A stretch of DNA of 64,000 nucleotides from an uncultured Oscillospiraceae bacterium (lineage in GTDB: Bacteria > Bacillota > Clostridia > Oscillospirales > Ruminococcaceae). Of this stretch, positions 27,036 through 35,679 are shown piece after piece; position 1 is the stretch's first letter; every line of letters starts with the position of its first letter. The stretch is taken from contig CAKSEE010000010.1 of the NCBI GenBank assembly GCA_934446455.1, positions 1-64,000 of the forward strand. Direction: 5' to 3'. The position numbers were made by a program, and so were the translations under genes. The notes beneath the pieces were generated by a model. The model did no database searches. It saw only the letters and a list, made by a program, of their open reading frames with translations, and was not told the origin of the DNA.

Positions 27036-27174
27036 AAAAAAACAGGGCAGCGCGTCGTTCCCGGCGCCATTGCCCTGCTTGTTCCGTCAATGCTGATTTC
27101 CGCGTGCGCGGTCTGGGATATGCTCTGTAAAACAACAGGGCAGAAGCGTCGTCCTCGGCGCCTTTGCCCTGTTG
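27036..27174 (-). promoter_or_regulatory. Operon leader with two near-identical hairpins, candidate cis-regulatory RNA
   Basis: Two hairpins in the transcribed leader share sequence and internal structure. Promoter-proximal: 27133-27174, stem CAACAGGGC/GCCCTGTTG, followed by UUUU. Promoter-distal: 27043-27077, stem CAGGGC/GCCCTG, followed by seven U, so it can act as a terminator. Both contain GGCGCCG...ACGACGC, forming an inner stem GCG-C-CG-(tetraloop)-CG-A-CGC with a C/A mismatch. The ribosome site of the ATPase gene follows the second hairpin. This looks like tandem attenuation by a ligand or protein. I cannot match it to a named riboswitch class. Confidence 0.7.
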
Positions 27175-27186
27175 CTTTATGCTTCT

Positions 27187-27215
27187 AGTATAACGATAAA
27201 ATCGGCTTTTGTCAA
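27187..27215 (-). promoter_or_regulatory. Sigma-A promoter of the ABC/pyrimidine operon
   Basis: On the minus strand TTGACA (27210-27215), 17 bases, TATACT (27187-27192). Start expected near 27180, just before the first leader hairpin. Confidence 0.88.
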
Positions 27216-27307
27216 TCTCTTTACGGTTTTTTGTGCATATCCACAATAATATTTACCATATCGGCGTATTATGCACGGATATGATAAAAAGCGCGCCCGT
27301 TTTCCGC

Positions 27308-27351
27308 TTGTGCCGCGGCACATGGACAGCGCCCGATGTGCCGCGGCACAA
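27308..27351. promoter_or_regulatory. Perfect 16-12-16 inverted repeat between divergent promoters
   Basis: TTGTGCCGCGGCACAT (27308-27323) and its exact reverse complement (27336-27351) flank a 12-base spacer. Each arm holds a 14-bp palindrome, TGTGCCGCGGCACA, with centres 28 bp apart. It could be a double operator for the ABC operon or the dockerin gene, or form a cruciform. The regulator is unknown. Confidence 0.75.
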
Positions 27352-27427
27352 ATGCACGCGCAATATTGTGGAAATGCCTCTTAAGGAGTTTTTGCACATT
27401 ATCGGCGGTTATGCGGCAGAGCTTAAA

Positions 27428-27494
27428 CAATTTGGCGGAGTTTTGCGACAATTTGGCGCGAACTCTTGACATAATATCCCTGCCATGCTATACT
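27428..27494 (+). promoter_or_regulatory. Two-box activator site and promoter of the dockerin gene
   Basis: CAATTTGGCG at 27428 and again at 27449 (21 bp apart), then TTGACA (27466-27471), 17 bases, TATACT (27489-27494). The second box begins exactly 17 bp before the -35 box. The same arrangement recurs at 32234-32277 and 55618-55684. Confidence 0.85.
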
Positions 27495-27549
27495 ATTATA
27501 GTATCTTAAGCTGAAAGGCTTGTGAAATTTGAGGAGGAATGCTTTACAC

Positions 27550-30500
27550 ATGGAAAGAACGAAAAAAACGCCGTTAAGCAGGATAATCAGCCTGCTGCTG
27601 GCAATATGTATAGCGGCGGGATTTGTGCCGCTTATCGACTACAGCGCGTTCGCTGTGGACAACGAAACGACTATCGGTGTGCTTGAAATTAACAGAGCCA
27701 GAAAAGGCAGCGGCTGGAGCTGGGACGGAAAGATGACGCTGAAGCTTTTCGGTACGGAGCTTAAATCAAAGGACGATGATACGCCGAAAATAACATTCAG
27801 CGACACTACACGGCCATATAAAATAGAAGTTACGGGCTACAACCGTGCAGTTGGCAATTCCTTGCTGGCAGAAGGCGGACATGAATTGTCATTTACAGGC
27901 GGCGGCATACTTGACTGCAACTCTGCAGGCGCGCTGTTTGACTGCGAGAGGGTTGTCATTGAAGACCCCATTATAAAAGCGCCTGACGCTGCGTTTTATA
28001 AGGATACGGATAAAGCAACGGCTTTAGATTATAATAACGGCTACCTTGAAATAGGAACGTTAAACGTATCGACTATTTTTATGAATAACGGTGTAATCAA
28101 CTGCGATACGCTGCGTTTAGCCAAAGAATTTGTACAGTATAGCAGCGTTTTCTACACCAAAAATTTTGATGTTTTTGGCGATAACTCGAACAAAGTTATT
28201 GCCTGCCAAGACAGTGCCATTTTTAAGGCAGATACGATAATTCCCACCTCGGGTTATGCAATCGGCCAGAGCGGCACCAGCATTGTAATGATTGGCGAAA
28301 GTAATACTGCCCCCATAGTCGGCAGCAATAATACGGCGGTTAATGTAAACGGCTTAAACGTTTATTGCAGCATGGTTGCAAACGACACAGTCAAAGAGGT
28401 TTATAGCGGCGACTTAGCGGGCGTTTACTATGCCGCTGACAGTGTAAAAGTAGGCGATGACGTAACATTTAGCGGCGCTGTATATTTTGCAGACACCGCT
28501 TTGGTGGATACATTCAAAAATTTTACTGTAGCTGAAGGAGCAACTGTGGCGGGCGGCGGAACGCTTTCGATTGAATGCAACAAAGCAACTATCGGCGAAT
28601 CGTCTACCGTGTGCTTTGGTTTAGGTATGGTCCTTGAAAATGTCACGGTTAATGGCGGCGTTTATGGCTGCCTGAACGCAGGCTCAGGCGACCGTATGAA
28701 CATTCAGAATTCCACAATAGGAGCAGATGGCAGCGTATATACTCTGAGCAACGACAGTATTTTCTGGAATAGCACTATAGGCGGCAGCGTTACGGTTTAC
28801 GGCACAGTCGGTACACCTATACGCCTTAATGATACTGATGTAAACGGCAAAATATATTTATATAATAGTAATAGCACAAAAGATTTAGTGGAAATTAGCA
28901 GCTTGACCTTTGGCGAAAGCGCTGAACTTGCGGGTTATACAAGCGCGGGTCAGATATTCAAAGACACCGACAAAAGCAAAGTGTTTGACATGGCGCTTGG
29001 CAGCAGAGCCTTTTATACCGCGGCAGACCTTGGCGGGGAGTTTACGGCGACGGTTTCGGGCTACAGCGATAACTGCGGAAAGGTTATTTATATCGGCAAT
29101 GAGTATGAGAAGCGCTTGGACACGGCTTTCGGCTACTCACAACCGATATTTGACGGCAGATTTTATACATACAAATCGATGCTGCTGAGCTGTGACCCGG
29201 CGGGCGACAAAAAGGCGTTTTTGGCGTACAACAGCACGTGCGACATTGACAACCTTAACGATGTCAAGGTTACCATAACCAAAGGCTCGGAGGATTGCAC
29301 GGATTGCTTTGATATAAAGCTCTCGCACTATTATTACACGGATGACGATGGTGACGGCGTTCCCGATAAAACTATAGCAAGGTCGCTTGGCGTTGAGATA
29401 GGCGCGAAAAAGAAGCTTACCGCAGGCGACGAGTACAAGGTAACTGTCGAATACAATAGCATGAAGCAAACGGAAACCATTGAAGTTACAGGTGTAGAAA
29501 TTACGCTCAACTTTACGGGTAAATGGTATACTGCGCCCCCTACATGGACCTACGACGGGGTCACTTTCACAGACACCAATACCGACTACGAGGCTAATAC
29601 ATGGGCGTGGTACGCAAACGGGAACACTCAGCTCGGCTACCCCGCAAAGACCCTTGTGCTTAACGGCATAGATTTGGCTTCAAGCCGTTATAACGCAATA
29701 ATCGTTCCCAATGGCACGACTATTATCCTTAAGGGCGATAACAGGCTGTATTCCTCTGCTTCCGCTATACTTTGTATGAACGGTTCAGATGCAAATGGCA
29801 ATGGCAGCCTTACCATAAAGGGCGAGAAAGGCAGCAGCCTTACTGCAATATCAAGCGAGCTTGCACCCAGCGGCAACTATGTGTCAGAACATGACGCTGT
29901 AATAATGATAAACGGCTACACCTACGAGAACCAGACGCTCCTCATAAAGGACGCAACGCTTAATCTTACGGCGAAAAAGACGGCGGAAGTAGGGCCGAGT
30001 AACATCGGCCACACAAACTGCTATGGCATTAGCAGCGACAATGTTATTATTGAAAACTGCGATATCACGGCATACGCAGGCCCTGCAGGACAGGACGGTC
30101 TGAAAAGCGCAGCCATTAGGGCAAGAGACAATATAATAATAAGGGGCAATACCATGCTCAGCCTTGATTCGGAGCAGTACGCGCTTTATGCGGGCAAAAT
30201 CAAGAGCATTGAGCTCAGCAGGCTTCAGGGCGCTGACGTTACGCTTGAAGGATTTAACAGCTCCCTTAAAAATAACGGCAGCGTTTATAACGGCAATTCA
30301 ATCAGCGGCGATTGGGTGTATCTCATGACAAAGCCCATAGAGCAGCTTGACGACGCAAAGACCGCAGACGTGCTCGACCCCGACGACGGCGAACAGACAC
30401 TGTCGCTTTCCAAATTTTTCAGCGGCGGCACAAACTCGTATGTCTTTGCGCTTGCAGACGGCGTAACGCTCCCGGACTGGGTTACGCTCGCACAGGACGG

Positions 30501-32157
30501 CACGCTCACGTTCAACGCGCCCAACATCAAATACGCGGGCGGCAAGTATAAGCTGACCGTTGCGGACAGCGACCCCGACCTGCGCTCCGACCCGCTCGAG
30601 TTTACCCTTACGATAGGCAAGATAGGCCGCACCGTAAAGCTTACCGTTGAATACGACAGCACGCTCGGCACGGTTGAACCCGAAACATGCAAGGTGCTTG
30701 CGGGTGAGGACGCTTACATAGAGGCAGACGCAAAGGACGGCGCGTATATCGAGGGCGTAACGCTCGACGGCAAGCCCATGAAGCCTGAAGAAACCGAGAA
30801 AAACGCCCTCGGCAGAATCACAGGCGGCTTATATATTATTGAGAACATCGACAGCGACCACACAGTAAGCGTATCGTTCAAGGAAATACCCACCTATAAG
30901 GTGACCGTAACCGCAAACAACGGCGGCACGGTGACCGCAGAAACCGCAGCGCTCGCAGGCAAGCCCGATTATACCTACGCCGAGGGCACGGACGTTGTAA
31001 TAAGCGCCCTTGCCGCAGACGGCTACAGGATAAAGAGCGCAACGCTCAACGGCGCGGCGGTAAAGCTCACCGACGGCAAGTACATGATAAAGAGCATTAC
31101 GGCAAACTGCACGTTCGCAGTTGAGTTTGAGGAGATACCCACATACGAGGTAAAAATCTCCTGCGGCGAGCACGGCACATACACCACGGACTACACAGGC
31201 GCGCTTACCGCGGTGCGCGAGGGCACCGTGATAAAGTTCACGACCACGCCCGACAGCGGCTATGCGCTTAAGAAGGCAACCGTAAACGGCGATAGGGTAA
31301 AGGCTTCGGCAAGCGGATTCTCCGTTACGATAACAGGACCCACAGAAATTGAGATCACGTTCGGCAAGAGCAGCAGCGGTGGCGGCGGCGGCGGTTCTTC
31401 CAACAGACCGAGCGCAGACACAGACACCGACGTCAGCGCAAGGCAGCCCTATATAAAGGCTTCGTCCTCCGTCAAGGGCTGGACCGACATCGCGGCTTAC
31501 ATCAGGGATAACGCTGCTGCGCTGCGCGGAAAGGAAACGGCTATAGTCCTCAACGGAAATTCCACCGTTCCCGAGGACGTTCTCAAGGCGGCAAAGGCTG
31601 CAAAGTGCACGCTGCGCTTTATAACGGACGACCTCGGCTCGCTTGCGGTCGACCCTGCTGAAAGCACGGCAGGCTTCAACGCTATGGTAAGCGTGAGCGG
31701 CTCTTCAAGCAATATAACGCTCGGCGCAGGCGCTGTACCCGCGTTTGCCATGACAACAGGCAGCCGCACGGCGTACGCGTTCAGCTCCGTTCGCATAACG
31801 GCGGCGCTCGGCAGCGGGTTCGGCGGCAAGACCGCAACGCTCGTTAAGTACGAGGGCGGGCGCTATATCGGCGTTACTGCCGCGGCGGCTGACGCAAACG
31901 GCGCAGTTACGTTCGACTTTGCCGACATAAACGGCGGCACATACTACATTGCACTCGGCGCGCGCAATTACGTTGAAAACGACGTAAACGGCGATAACAG
32001 GGTGGATATAAAGGACGCTTCGCTTGTGCTCAAGCAGGCGTTCGGCGTACTCGCCGAAAAGGAGCAGGAGGGTCTGCTGTTCGACAATGTAATTCCCGCA
32101 GACGGAAAGCTTTCGATAGCTGACGCTCAGAGAATACTCAGGAGCTGCTTTAATTAA
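27550..32157 (+). CDS. Large secreted surface protein: beta-helix, InlB-like repeats, C-terminal dockerin
   Basis: 1535 residues. A signal peptide (SRIISLLLAICIAAGFVPL...SAFA) leads into a long region rich in short beta turns, Asn and Gly (about residues 40-930) that looks like a right-handed beta-helix. Then come three InlB/bacterial-type repeats of about 80 residues (about 1030-1275; VTLDG, ATLNG, ATVNG with 'hypothetical' F/E-rich ends), a Gly/Ser linker (SSSGGGGGGSS), a further domain, and a C-terminal dockerin-like pair (DVNGDNRVDIKDASLVLKQ and IPADGKLSIADAQRIL). The first dockerin loop has good Ca-binding residues; the second is degenerate. The ATG at 27550 has GAGGAGG upstream. No catalytic motif is visible, so it is probably an adhesin or scaffold-attached protein. 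A decayed paralogue follows. Confidence 0.88.
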   Translation: MERTKKTPLSRIISLLLAICIAAGFVPLIDYSAFAVDNETTIGVLEINRARKGSGWSWDGKMTLKLFGTELKSKDDDTPKITFSDTTRPYKIEVTGYNRAVGNSLLAEGGHELSFTGGGILDCNSAGALFDCERVVIEDPIIKAPDAAFYKDTDKATALDYNNGYLEIGTLNVSTIFMNNGVINCDTLRLAKEFVQYSSVFYTKNFDVFGDNSNKVIACQDSAIFKADTIIPTSGYAIGQSGTSIVMIGESNTAPIVGSNNTAVNVNGLNVYCSMVANDTVKEVYSGDLAGVYYAADSVKVGDDVTFSGAVYFADTALVDTFKNFTVAEGATVAGGGTLSIECNKATIGESSTVCFGLGMVLENVTVNGGVYGCLNAGSGDRMNIQNSTIGADGSVYTLSNDSIFWNSTIGGSVTVYGTVGTPIRLNDTDVNGKIYLYNSNSTKDLVEISSLTFGESAELAGYTSAGQIFKDTDKSKVFDMALGSRAFYTAADLGGEFTATVSGYSDNCGKVIYIGNEYEKRLDTAFGYSQPIFDGRFYTYKSMLLSCDPAGDKKAFLAYNSTCDIDNLNDVKVTITKGSEDCTDCFDIKLSHYYYTDDDGDGVPDKTIARSLGVEIGAKKKLTAGDEYKVTVEYNSMKQTETIEVTGVEITLNFTGKWYTAPPTWTYDGVTFTDTNTDYEANTWAWYANGNTQLGYPAKTLVLNGIDLASSRYNAIIVPNGTTIILKGDNRLYSSASAILCMNGSDANGNGSLTIKGEKGSSLTAISSELAPSGNYVSEHDAVIMINGYTYENQTLLIKDATLNLTAKKTAEVGPSNIGHTNCYGISSDNVIIENCDITAYAGPAGQDGLKSAAIRARDNIIIRGNTMLSLDSEQYALYAGKIKSIELSRLQGADVTLEGFNSSLKNNGSVYNGNSISGDWVYLMTKPIEQLDDAKTADVLDPDDGEQTLSLSKFFSGGTNSYVFALADGVTLPDWVTLAQDGTLTFNAPNIKYAGGKYKLTVADSDPDLRSDPLEFTLTIGKIGRTVKLTVEYDSTLGTVEPETCKVLAGEDAYIEADAKDGAYIEGVTLDGKPMKPEETEKNALGRITGGLYIIENIDSDHTVSVSFKEIPTYKVTVTANNGGTVTAETAALAGKPDYTYAEGTDVVISALAADGYRIKSATLNGAAVKLTDGKYMIKSITANCTFAVEFEEIPTYEVKISCGEHGTYTTDYTGALTAVREGTVIKFTTTPDSGYALKKATVNGDRVKASASGFSVTITGPTEIEITFGKSSSGGGGGGSSNRPSADTDTDVSARQPYIKASSSVKGWTDIAAYIRDNAAALRGKETAIVLNGNSTVPEDVLKAAKAAKCTLRFITDDLGSLAVDPAESTAGFNAMVSVSGSSSNITLGAGAVPAFAMTTGSRTAYAFSSVRITAALGSGFGGKTATLVKYEGGRYIGVTAAAADANGAVTFDFADINGGTYYIALGARNYVENDVNGDNRVDIKDASLVLKQAFGVLAEKEQEGLLFDNVIPADGKLSIADAQRILRSCFN

Positions 32158-32181
32158 GATACCTCCAAAATTTCACAACAC

Positions 32182-32225
32182 CCTGCCGTCCGTGCGTAAC
32201 TGCGCGGGCGGCAGGACTGCTTTTG
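32182..32225 (+). terminator. Terminator after the dockerin gene
   Basis: CCTGCCG (32182-32188) with CGGCAGG (32209-32215), extended by further pairs including G-U, then ACTGCTTTT. Confidence 0.7.
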
Positions 32226-32233
32226 CGGCAATA

Positions 32234-32277
32234 CAACTTTGCGGAGTTTAGCGACAATTTGGCAGGAGCTGTTGACA
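32234..32277 (+). promoter_or_regulatory. Two-box activator site before the decayed paralogue
   Basis: CAACTTTGCG at 32234 and CAATTTGGCA at 32255 (21 bp apart), with TTGACA at 32272-32277, again exactly 17 bp from the second box. No good -10 box follows at the right distance, in keeping with decay of the gene. Confidence 0.75.
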
Positions 32278-32331
32278 ACATTCTGTAAGGTTGAAAATGG
32301 CAGATTATGTGCTTTTTAAGGAAGACTATTC

Positions 32332-33459
32332 ATGACAAGAGAACAGCATGGCATTAAGCGGCTGTTGTGCATACTGCTTTCGGTGTGCATGATACTAGGG
32401 TTTATGCCGATGATAACGCTCCCCGCACGCTTGAGGACGGCAAACCCCGCTACGGCAACGGCTGGGCGTGGGACGGCGACAGCACGCTTACCCTTTTCGG
32501 CGCGAAAATCGCCGCGGGAAGCGACAGTGTGTTTAACTACAGCAGCAACATTGAATCCTCCGGCGAATACCTTGTCATCACAGGCGGACAAAGCTACCTT
32601 ACCATAAACGGCGGCTATATAAGCGCGACCGGAGTGGTGGAAAAATCGAGAGCAGTAATGAATAAAGGCTATTTGGATATTGGAAGCATTGGCATAAATG
32701 CTGATGTTACTGTTGCAGGCGGTTACCTTAAGGTGAACGATGTGGCTGAATATGTCACAATAAAAATCCTGCCCTGCGCAGGCGGGTAATGTTGACGCGA
32801 GTAACCCCGGACAAAATACAACATCTTCCGATGGCAGGAGGATTTATTGCAATGAGTTCACTGAACTTGACAGTTATGACCCTGTTCCTGCTGCGACTGC
32901 AATTGACGAACAGAATGCGTGCGTATTCTGCCGCAATCCCGTTAATATAGTTGATGGCGGTCCTTTCAGCGGCAGCAACTATTTTGAAATGCCAAGCGGC
33001 TCGTATGCTATTACTGCAAGCGGTATGGGCAGCGCGATAACTGCTGACAAAGCTACAATAGTAACGCTGAGCGCTGAAACCGAGTATCTGATAAAGACGG
33101 TAACGGCGGACTGCGGCAAGGGCGGGCAACGTTCAACATAACGCCCGACAGCGGCTACGGCATTTCAAGTGTAACGCTTGACGGCGTAAGGCAGAACGTT
33201 GTAAACAATACGCTCACACTTACCGTTACAAAGGACTGCGCGCTTGCAGTCAGATTCAGCAGGAACGGCGGCAGCTGCGATTCAAGTCAGCCCTGTCCGG
33301 GCGCCGACAGCTTGGTCAGCGGCTGGGCGGCAACATAATGGAAACGGGCAAGCACGACATCTCCGATGCAAAGACAATATTGCAGTACAGCTTTGGCATA
33401 GGCACTCCGGCGTCAGCGCCCCGCAGATTATGCGTGGCGCTTTTCTTGTGAAAGGATAA
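32332..33459 (+). pseudogene. Frameshifted, shortened paralogue of the dockerin surface protein
   Basis: Reading across frames gives a signal peptide (IKRLLCILLSVCMILGF), then in another frame YGNGWAWDGDSTLTLFG, which matches GSGWSWDGKMTLKLFG of the upstream gene. A beta-rich stretch (YLTINGGYISATG), an InlB-like repeat (ITPDSGYGISSVTLDG) in yet another frame, and a dockerin-like end (DISDAKTILQYSFG) follow. At least three frameshifts are needed, and stop codons interrupt every frame. The gene is about a quarter of the length of its neighbour. The promoter boxes are kept but the -10 is poor. Sequencing error is an unlikely sole cause given the large loss of middle sequence. Confidence 0.85.
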
Positions 33460-33487
33460 TGCATTTTTGCATACATCTGATGTTGTA

Positions 33488-33516
33488 TTGACAAAGTGGT
33501 CACAGTCTGCTATAAT
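33488..33516 (+). promoter_or_regulatory. Sigma-A promoter of the 220-residue lipoprotein gene
   Basis: TTGACA (33488-33493), 17 bases, TATAAT (33511-33516). Confidence 0.88.
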
Positions 33517-33567
33517 CGGTTTAGCGGCATAAACGGCTGCAATAAGCAAGAAGCGGGGGATAATGCT

Positions 33568-34230
33568 ATGATTGATGGAATAAAGCGTATATTTGCGGCA
33601 GGAGTTGCGCTGGCGGCGATTTTTACCGCAGGGTGCGCGGGCAGACCCGAGAGCGTGCAGAGTGAAAGTGCGGAGAGTACGCCTGAGGTGCGAGTATCCG
33701 AGGAAAGCACGCAGACGGGCGAGTCCGCCGACGATACATATACTTCTGACAGGACGGGCGCTGTGTTCGCGCTGCCCGTGCAGGGCTATGCAAATATGCT
33801 TGCGGACGGCGCGGAGGTCACGCTCCCCGCAATATGCAAGTACCACGAGCCAAGCGGCGACTGGCGGTTTGACAGGAGTATCATCATCTCACTTGACGGC
33901 AGGGAAAAGCGCCCGAACGTGAACATAACCTTTTACAAGATAACGGGCGATACATGGCGAAAGGGCGCCCATTTCACAATTGCGGACTTTGGCACGGCGG
34001 ACGAAAATGTAACGCTTACGGGCGTGTATAGCTGCCACATTGAGGAGCTTGACAGGGACAGCGATATCATTGCAACTCACCTTAACGCGGATTATTTTGA
34101 CGACGTGGAGCTCAGGGTGCTTGACGTGGACGACAGCGGCGGCGTTACGCTCTACTTCTATGTCAAAGCGCACGACGATACAGCGAGCCATGAGTATGAG
34201 GGCGTTCTGAGCGCCGCACTTGACAAATAA
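33568..34230 (+). CDS. Lipoprotein of unknown function
   Basis: 220 residues. The signal MIDGIKRIFAAGVALAAIFTAGC ends in a lipobox Cys (TAGC), followed by a Ser/Glu-rich linker and a globular beta-rich domain with no family I recognise. I chose the ATG at 33568, after GCGGGGGATAATGCT and well behind the promoter; the open frame extends upstream to 33496 but would start inside the promoter. It is a single-gene unit ending at a good terminator. Confidence 0.78.
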   Translation: MIDGIKRIFAAGVALAAIFTAGCAGRPESVQSESAESTPEVRVSEESTQTGESADDTYTSDRTGAVFALPVQGYANMLADGAEVTLPAICKYHEPSGDWRFDRSIIISLDGREKRPNVNITFYKITGDTWRKGAHFTIADFGTADENVTLTGVYSCHIEELDRDSDIIATHLNADYFDDVELRVLDVDDSGGVTLYFYVKAHDDTASHEYEGVLSAALDK

Positions 34231-34235
34231 AACGG

Positions 34236-34266
34236 CGCGCCCTGCGGTAGAACGGGGCGCGTTTTT
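34236..34266 (+). terminator. Terminator of the lipoprotein gene
   Basis: CGCGCCC (34236-34242) pairs with GGGCGCG (34255-34261), followed by TTTTTAT. Confidence 0.85.
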
Positions 34267-34306
34267 ATGCCGCGTTTTTACGCGTGTCCAAATTGTCCCG
34301 AAACCC

Positions 34307-34336
34307 TTGACGGCGCCGCGTTCGGGGTGGTATACT
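34307..34336 (+). promoter_or_regulatory. Promoter of the APH-family gene
   Basis: TTGACG (34307-34312), 18 bases, TATACT (34331-34336). It excludes the earlier in-frame ATG at 34267 as the start. Confidence 0.78.
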
Positions 34337-34422
34337 CTAACTGTGGACAGGTTTATAAACGGCGTGATACCGCCCTGTGCGGTTCATGTCCCGGTGGTAT
34401 TTACATGGGAAAGAGACCCCTT

Positions 34423-35394
34423 ATGAACGCAGTAACGAAAAAATGGCTTCCGCAGGAGATGATAGAGCGCATGACGCGCGCCGCTCTTGCGCGGGAGGCG
34501 GGCGGCATAAATGTAAAGCCTCTTTCGGGCGGGTTTTGCAGCGCGGTGTATCTTGTTGAAGCGGACGGCGCGCGGCTTGTGCTCAAGGTCGCTTCCGACG
34601 ACGGCGTGAAGCTTATGCGGCACGAGCGTATGTATATCCCTGTTGAAGCGCATATGCTGAGCAGGATAAACCCCGACGGCGCGCTGCCCGTGCCGCGCCT
34701 TGTGGCGTATGACGATTCGCGGACGCTCTGCCCCGTGCCGTATTTCTTTATGAGCTTTATCGACGGCGAACCGCTGAGCGGCGTGCAGGGGCTTTCCCCG
34801 CAGGAATACAGCGCGATAAGAGAGCAGGTCGGCAGGCTTACGCGCAGTATCTGCGATATCCCCGCAGAGTGCTTTGGAATGCCCGGGATACCCGAAAGCC
34901 GCTGCAGAACCAACAGCGAGTTTGTGTCGCTGCTGTTTGAGTGGCTGCTGCTTGACGCACAGGAAAAGAATATTGAAATCCCGTCGATAACGCCGCAGGA
35001 GCTTATGGCGCTCATAAAGGCGCAGGCGGCGGCTCTCGATACGGCGGCGGAGCCGCGGTATATTCACACCGACACATGGGCGGGCAACGTAATGGTAAAG
35101 GACGGGCGCTTTGCAGGGCTTGTGGACTTCGCCGCGATACTCTGGGGCGACCCGCTTATGAGTCATGATTTCCACGATTTCGGCGACGCGCCGAACGTTG
35201 ATTTCCTGCGCGGCTACGGCAAGGAGCAGTTCACGCGGGATGAGCGCACGCGCATACTCGTCTACAGGATATGGCAGCGGCTCGGCATGGTGGTGGAGCG
35301 CGGCTACAGGGGCTACGACGATCCGAATATGTATTCGTGGGTGCTCGGAGAGTTCGCAAAGGAAGTGAGCGTGCTTAAAAAGCTGAGCGCGTGA
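34423..35394 (+). CDS. Aminoglycoside phosphotransferase (APH)-family kinase
   Basis: 323 residues. The protein-kinase-like fold shows a Gly-rich N-lobe (PLSGGFCSAVYLV), the ATP-binding Lys (RLVLKVAS), the catalytic loop in a variant form, HTDTWAGNVMV, and the metal-binding Asp in GLVDFAAILWGDPL. The family includes antibiotic kinases, choline kinase and homoserine kinase relatives. The Ser/Thr/Asn context here is not close enough to any known resistance enzyme to name one. Start chosen at 34423 after GGGAAAGAG; 34405 is an alternative. Transcribed from its own promoter; the short DUF6323-like fragment follows. Confidence 0.85.
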   Translation: MNAVTKKWLPQEMIERMTRAALAREAGGINVKPLSGGFCSAVYLVEADGARLVLKVASDDGVKLMRHERMYIPVEAHMLSRINPDGALPVPRLVAYDDSRTLCPVPYFFMSFIDGEPLSGVQGLSPQEYSAIREQVGRLTRSICDIPAECFGMPGIPESRCRTNSEFVSLLFEWLLLDAQEKNIEIPSITPQELMALIKAQAAALDTAAEPRYIHTDTWAGNVMVKDGRFAGLVDFAAILWGDPLMSHDFHDFGDAPNVDFLRGYGKEQFTRDERTRILVYRIWQRLGMVVERGYRGYDDPNMYSWVLGEFAKEVSVLKKLSA

Positions 35395-35458
35395 TAATCG
35401 GCTTACGGGAGGGCTGATGTCATTTCGTTTTGCTGTCTTTTATGAAAGGAAGGGCGGC

Positions 35459-35632
35459 ATGGAACTTACAGGGCTGCTTGCGCGGCAGGACGAGGGACGA
35501 CAGGTTCGGGAGATAATCGCCGCTTCGGGCGGGGCGCGCGGACTTACGCTGAGCGAACGGCAGGCGCGCGAGCTTCTCGCGGTGCGCAGCGAGGCGCTCA
35601 GGGCTTCGGGGCGCGTGGAGTTCGGCGGCTGA
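35459..35632 (+). pseudogene. Truncated DUF6323-like gene
   Basis: 57 residues. The segment LSERQARELLAVRSEALRAS...RVEFGG resembles the N-terminal part of DUF6323 proteins, which are usually about 160 residues and continue beyond this point. Here a stop codon follows directly. The DUF6179 partner gene that normally accompanies this family is absent. AAAGGAAGG lies before the ATG, so a short peptide may still be made. The family match is from memory of the conserved stretch and is moderately sure. Confidence 0.5.
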
Positions 35633-35646
35633 CAAGCGCATAATTT

Positions 35647-35671
35647 AGGGGCAGACGATAAATCTGCCCCT
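35647..35671. terminator. Bidirectional terminator between convergent genes
   Basis: AGGGGCAGA (35647-35655) pairs perfectly with TCTGCCCCT (35663-35671). A/T-rich sequence follows on both sides. Confidence 0.75.
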
Positions 35672-35679
35672 TATATTGT

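Noticed and set aside
34286-34293. Single CCAAATTG before the APH promoter
   Set aside because: Reverse orientation, only one box and wrong distance to -35, so not counted as a member of the two-box regulon.
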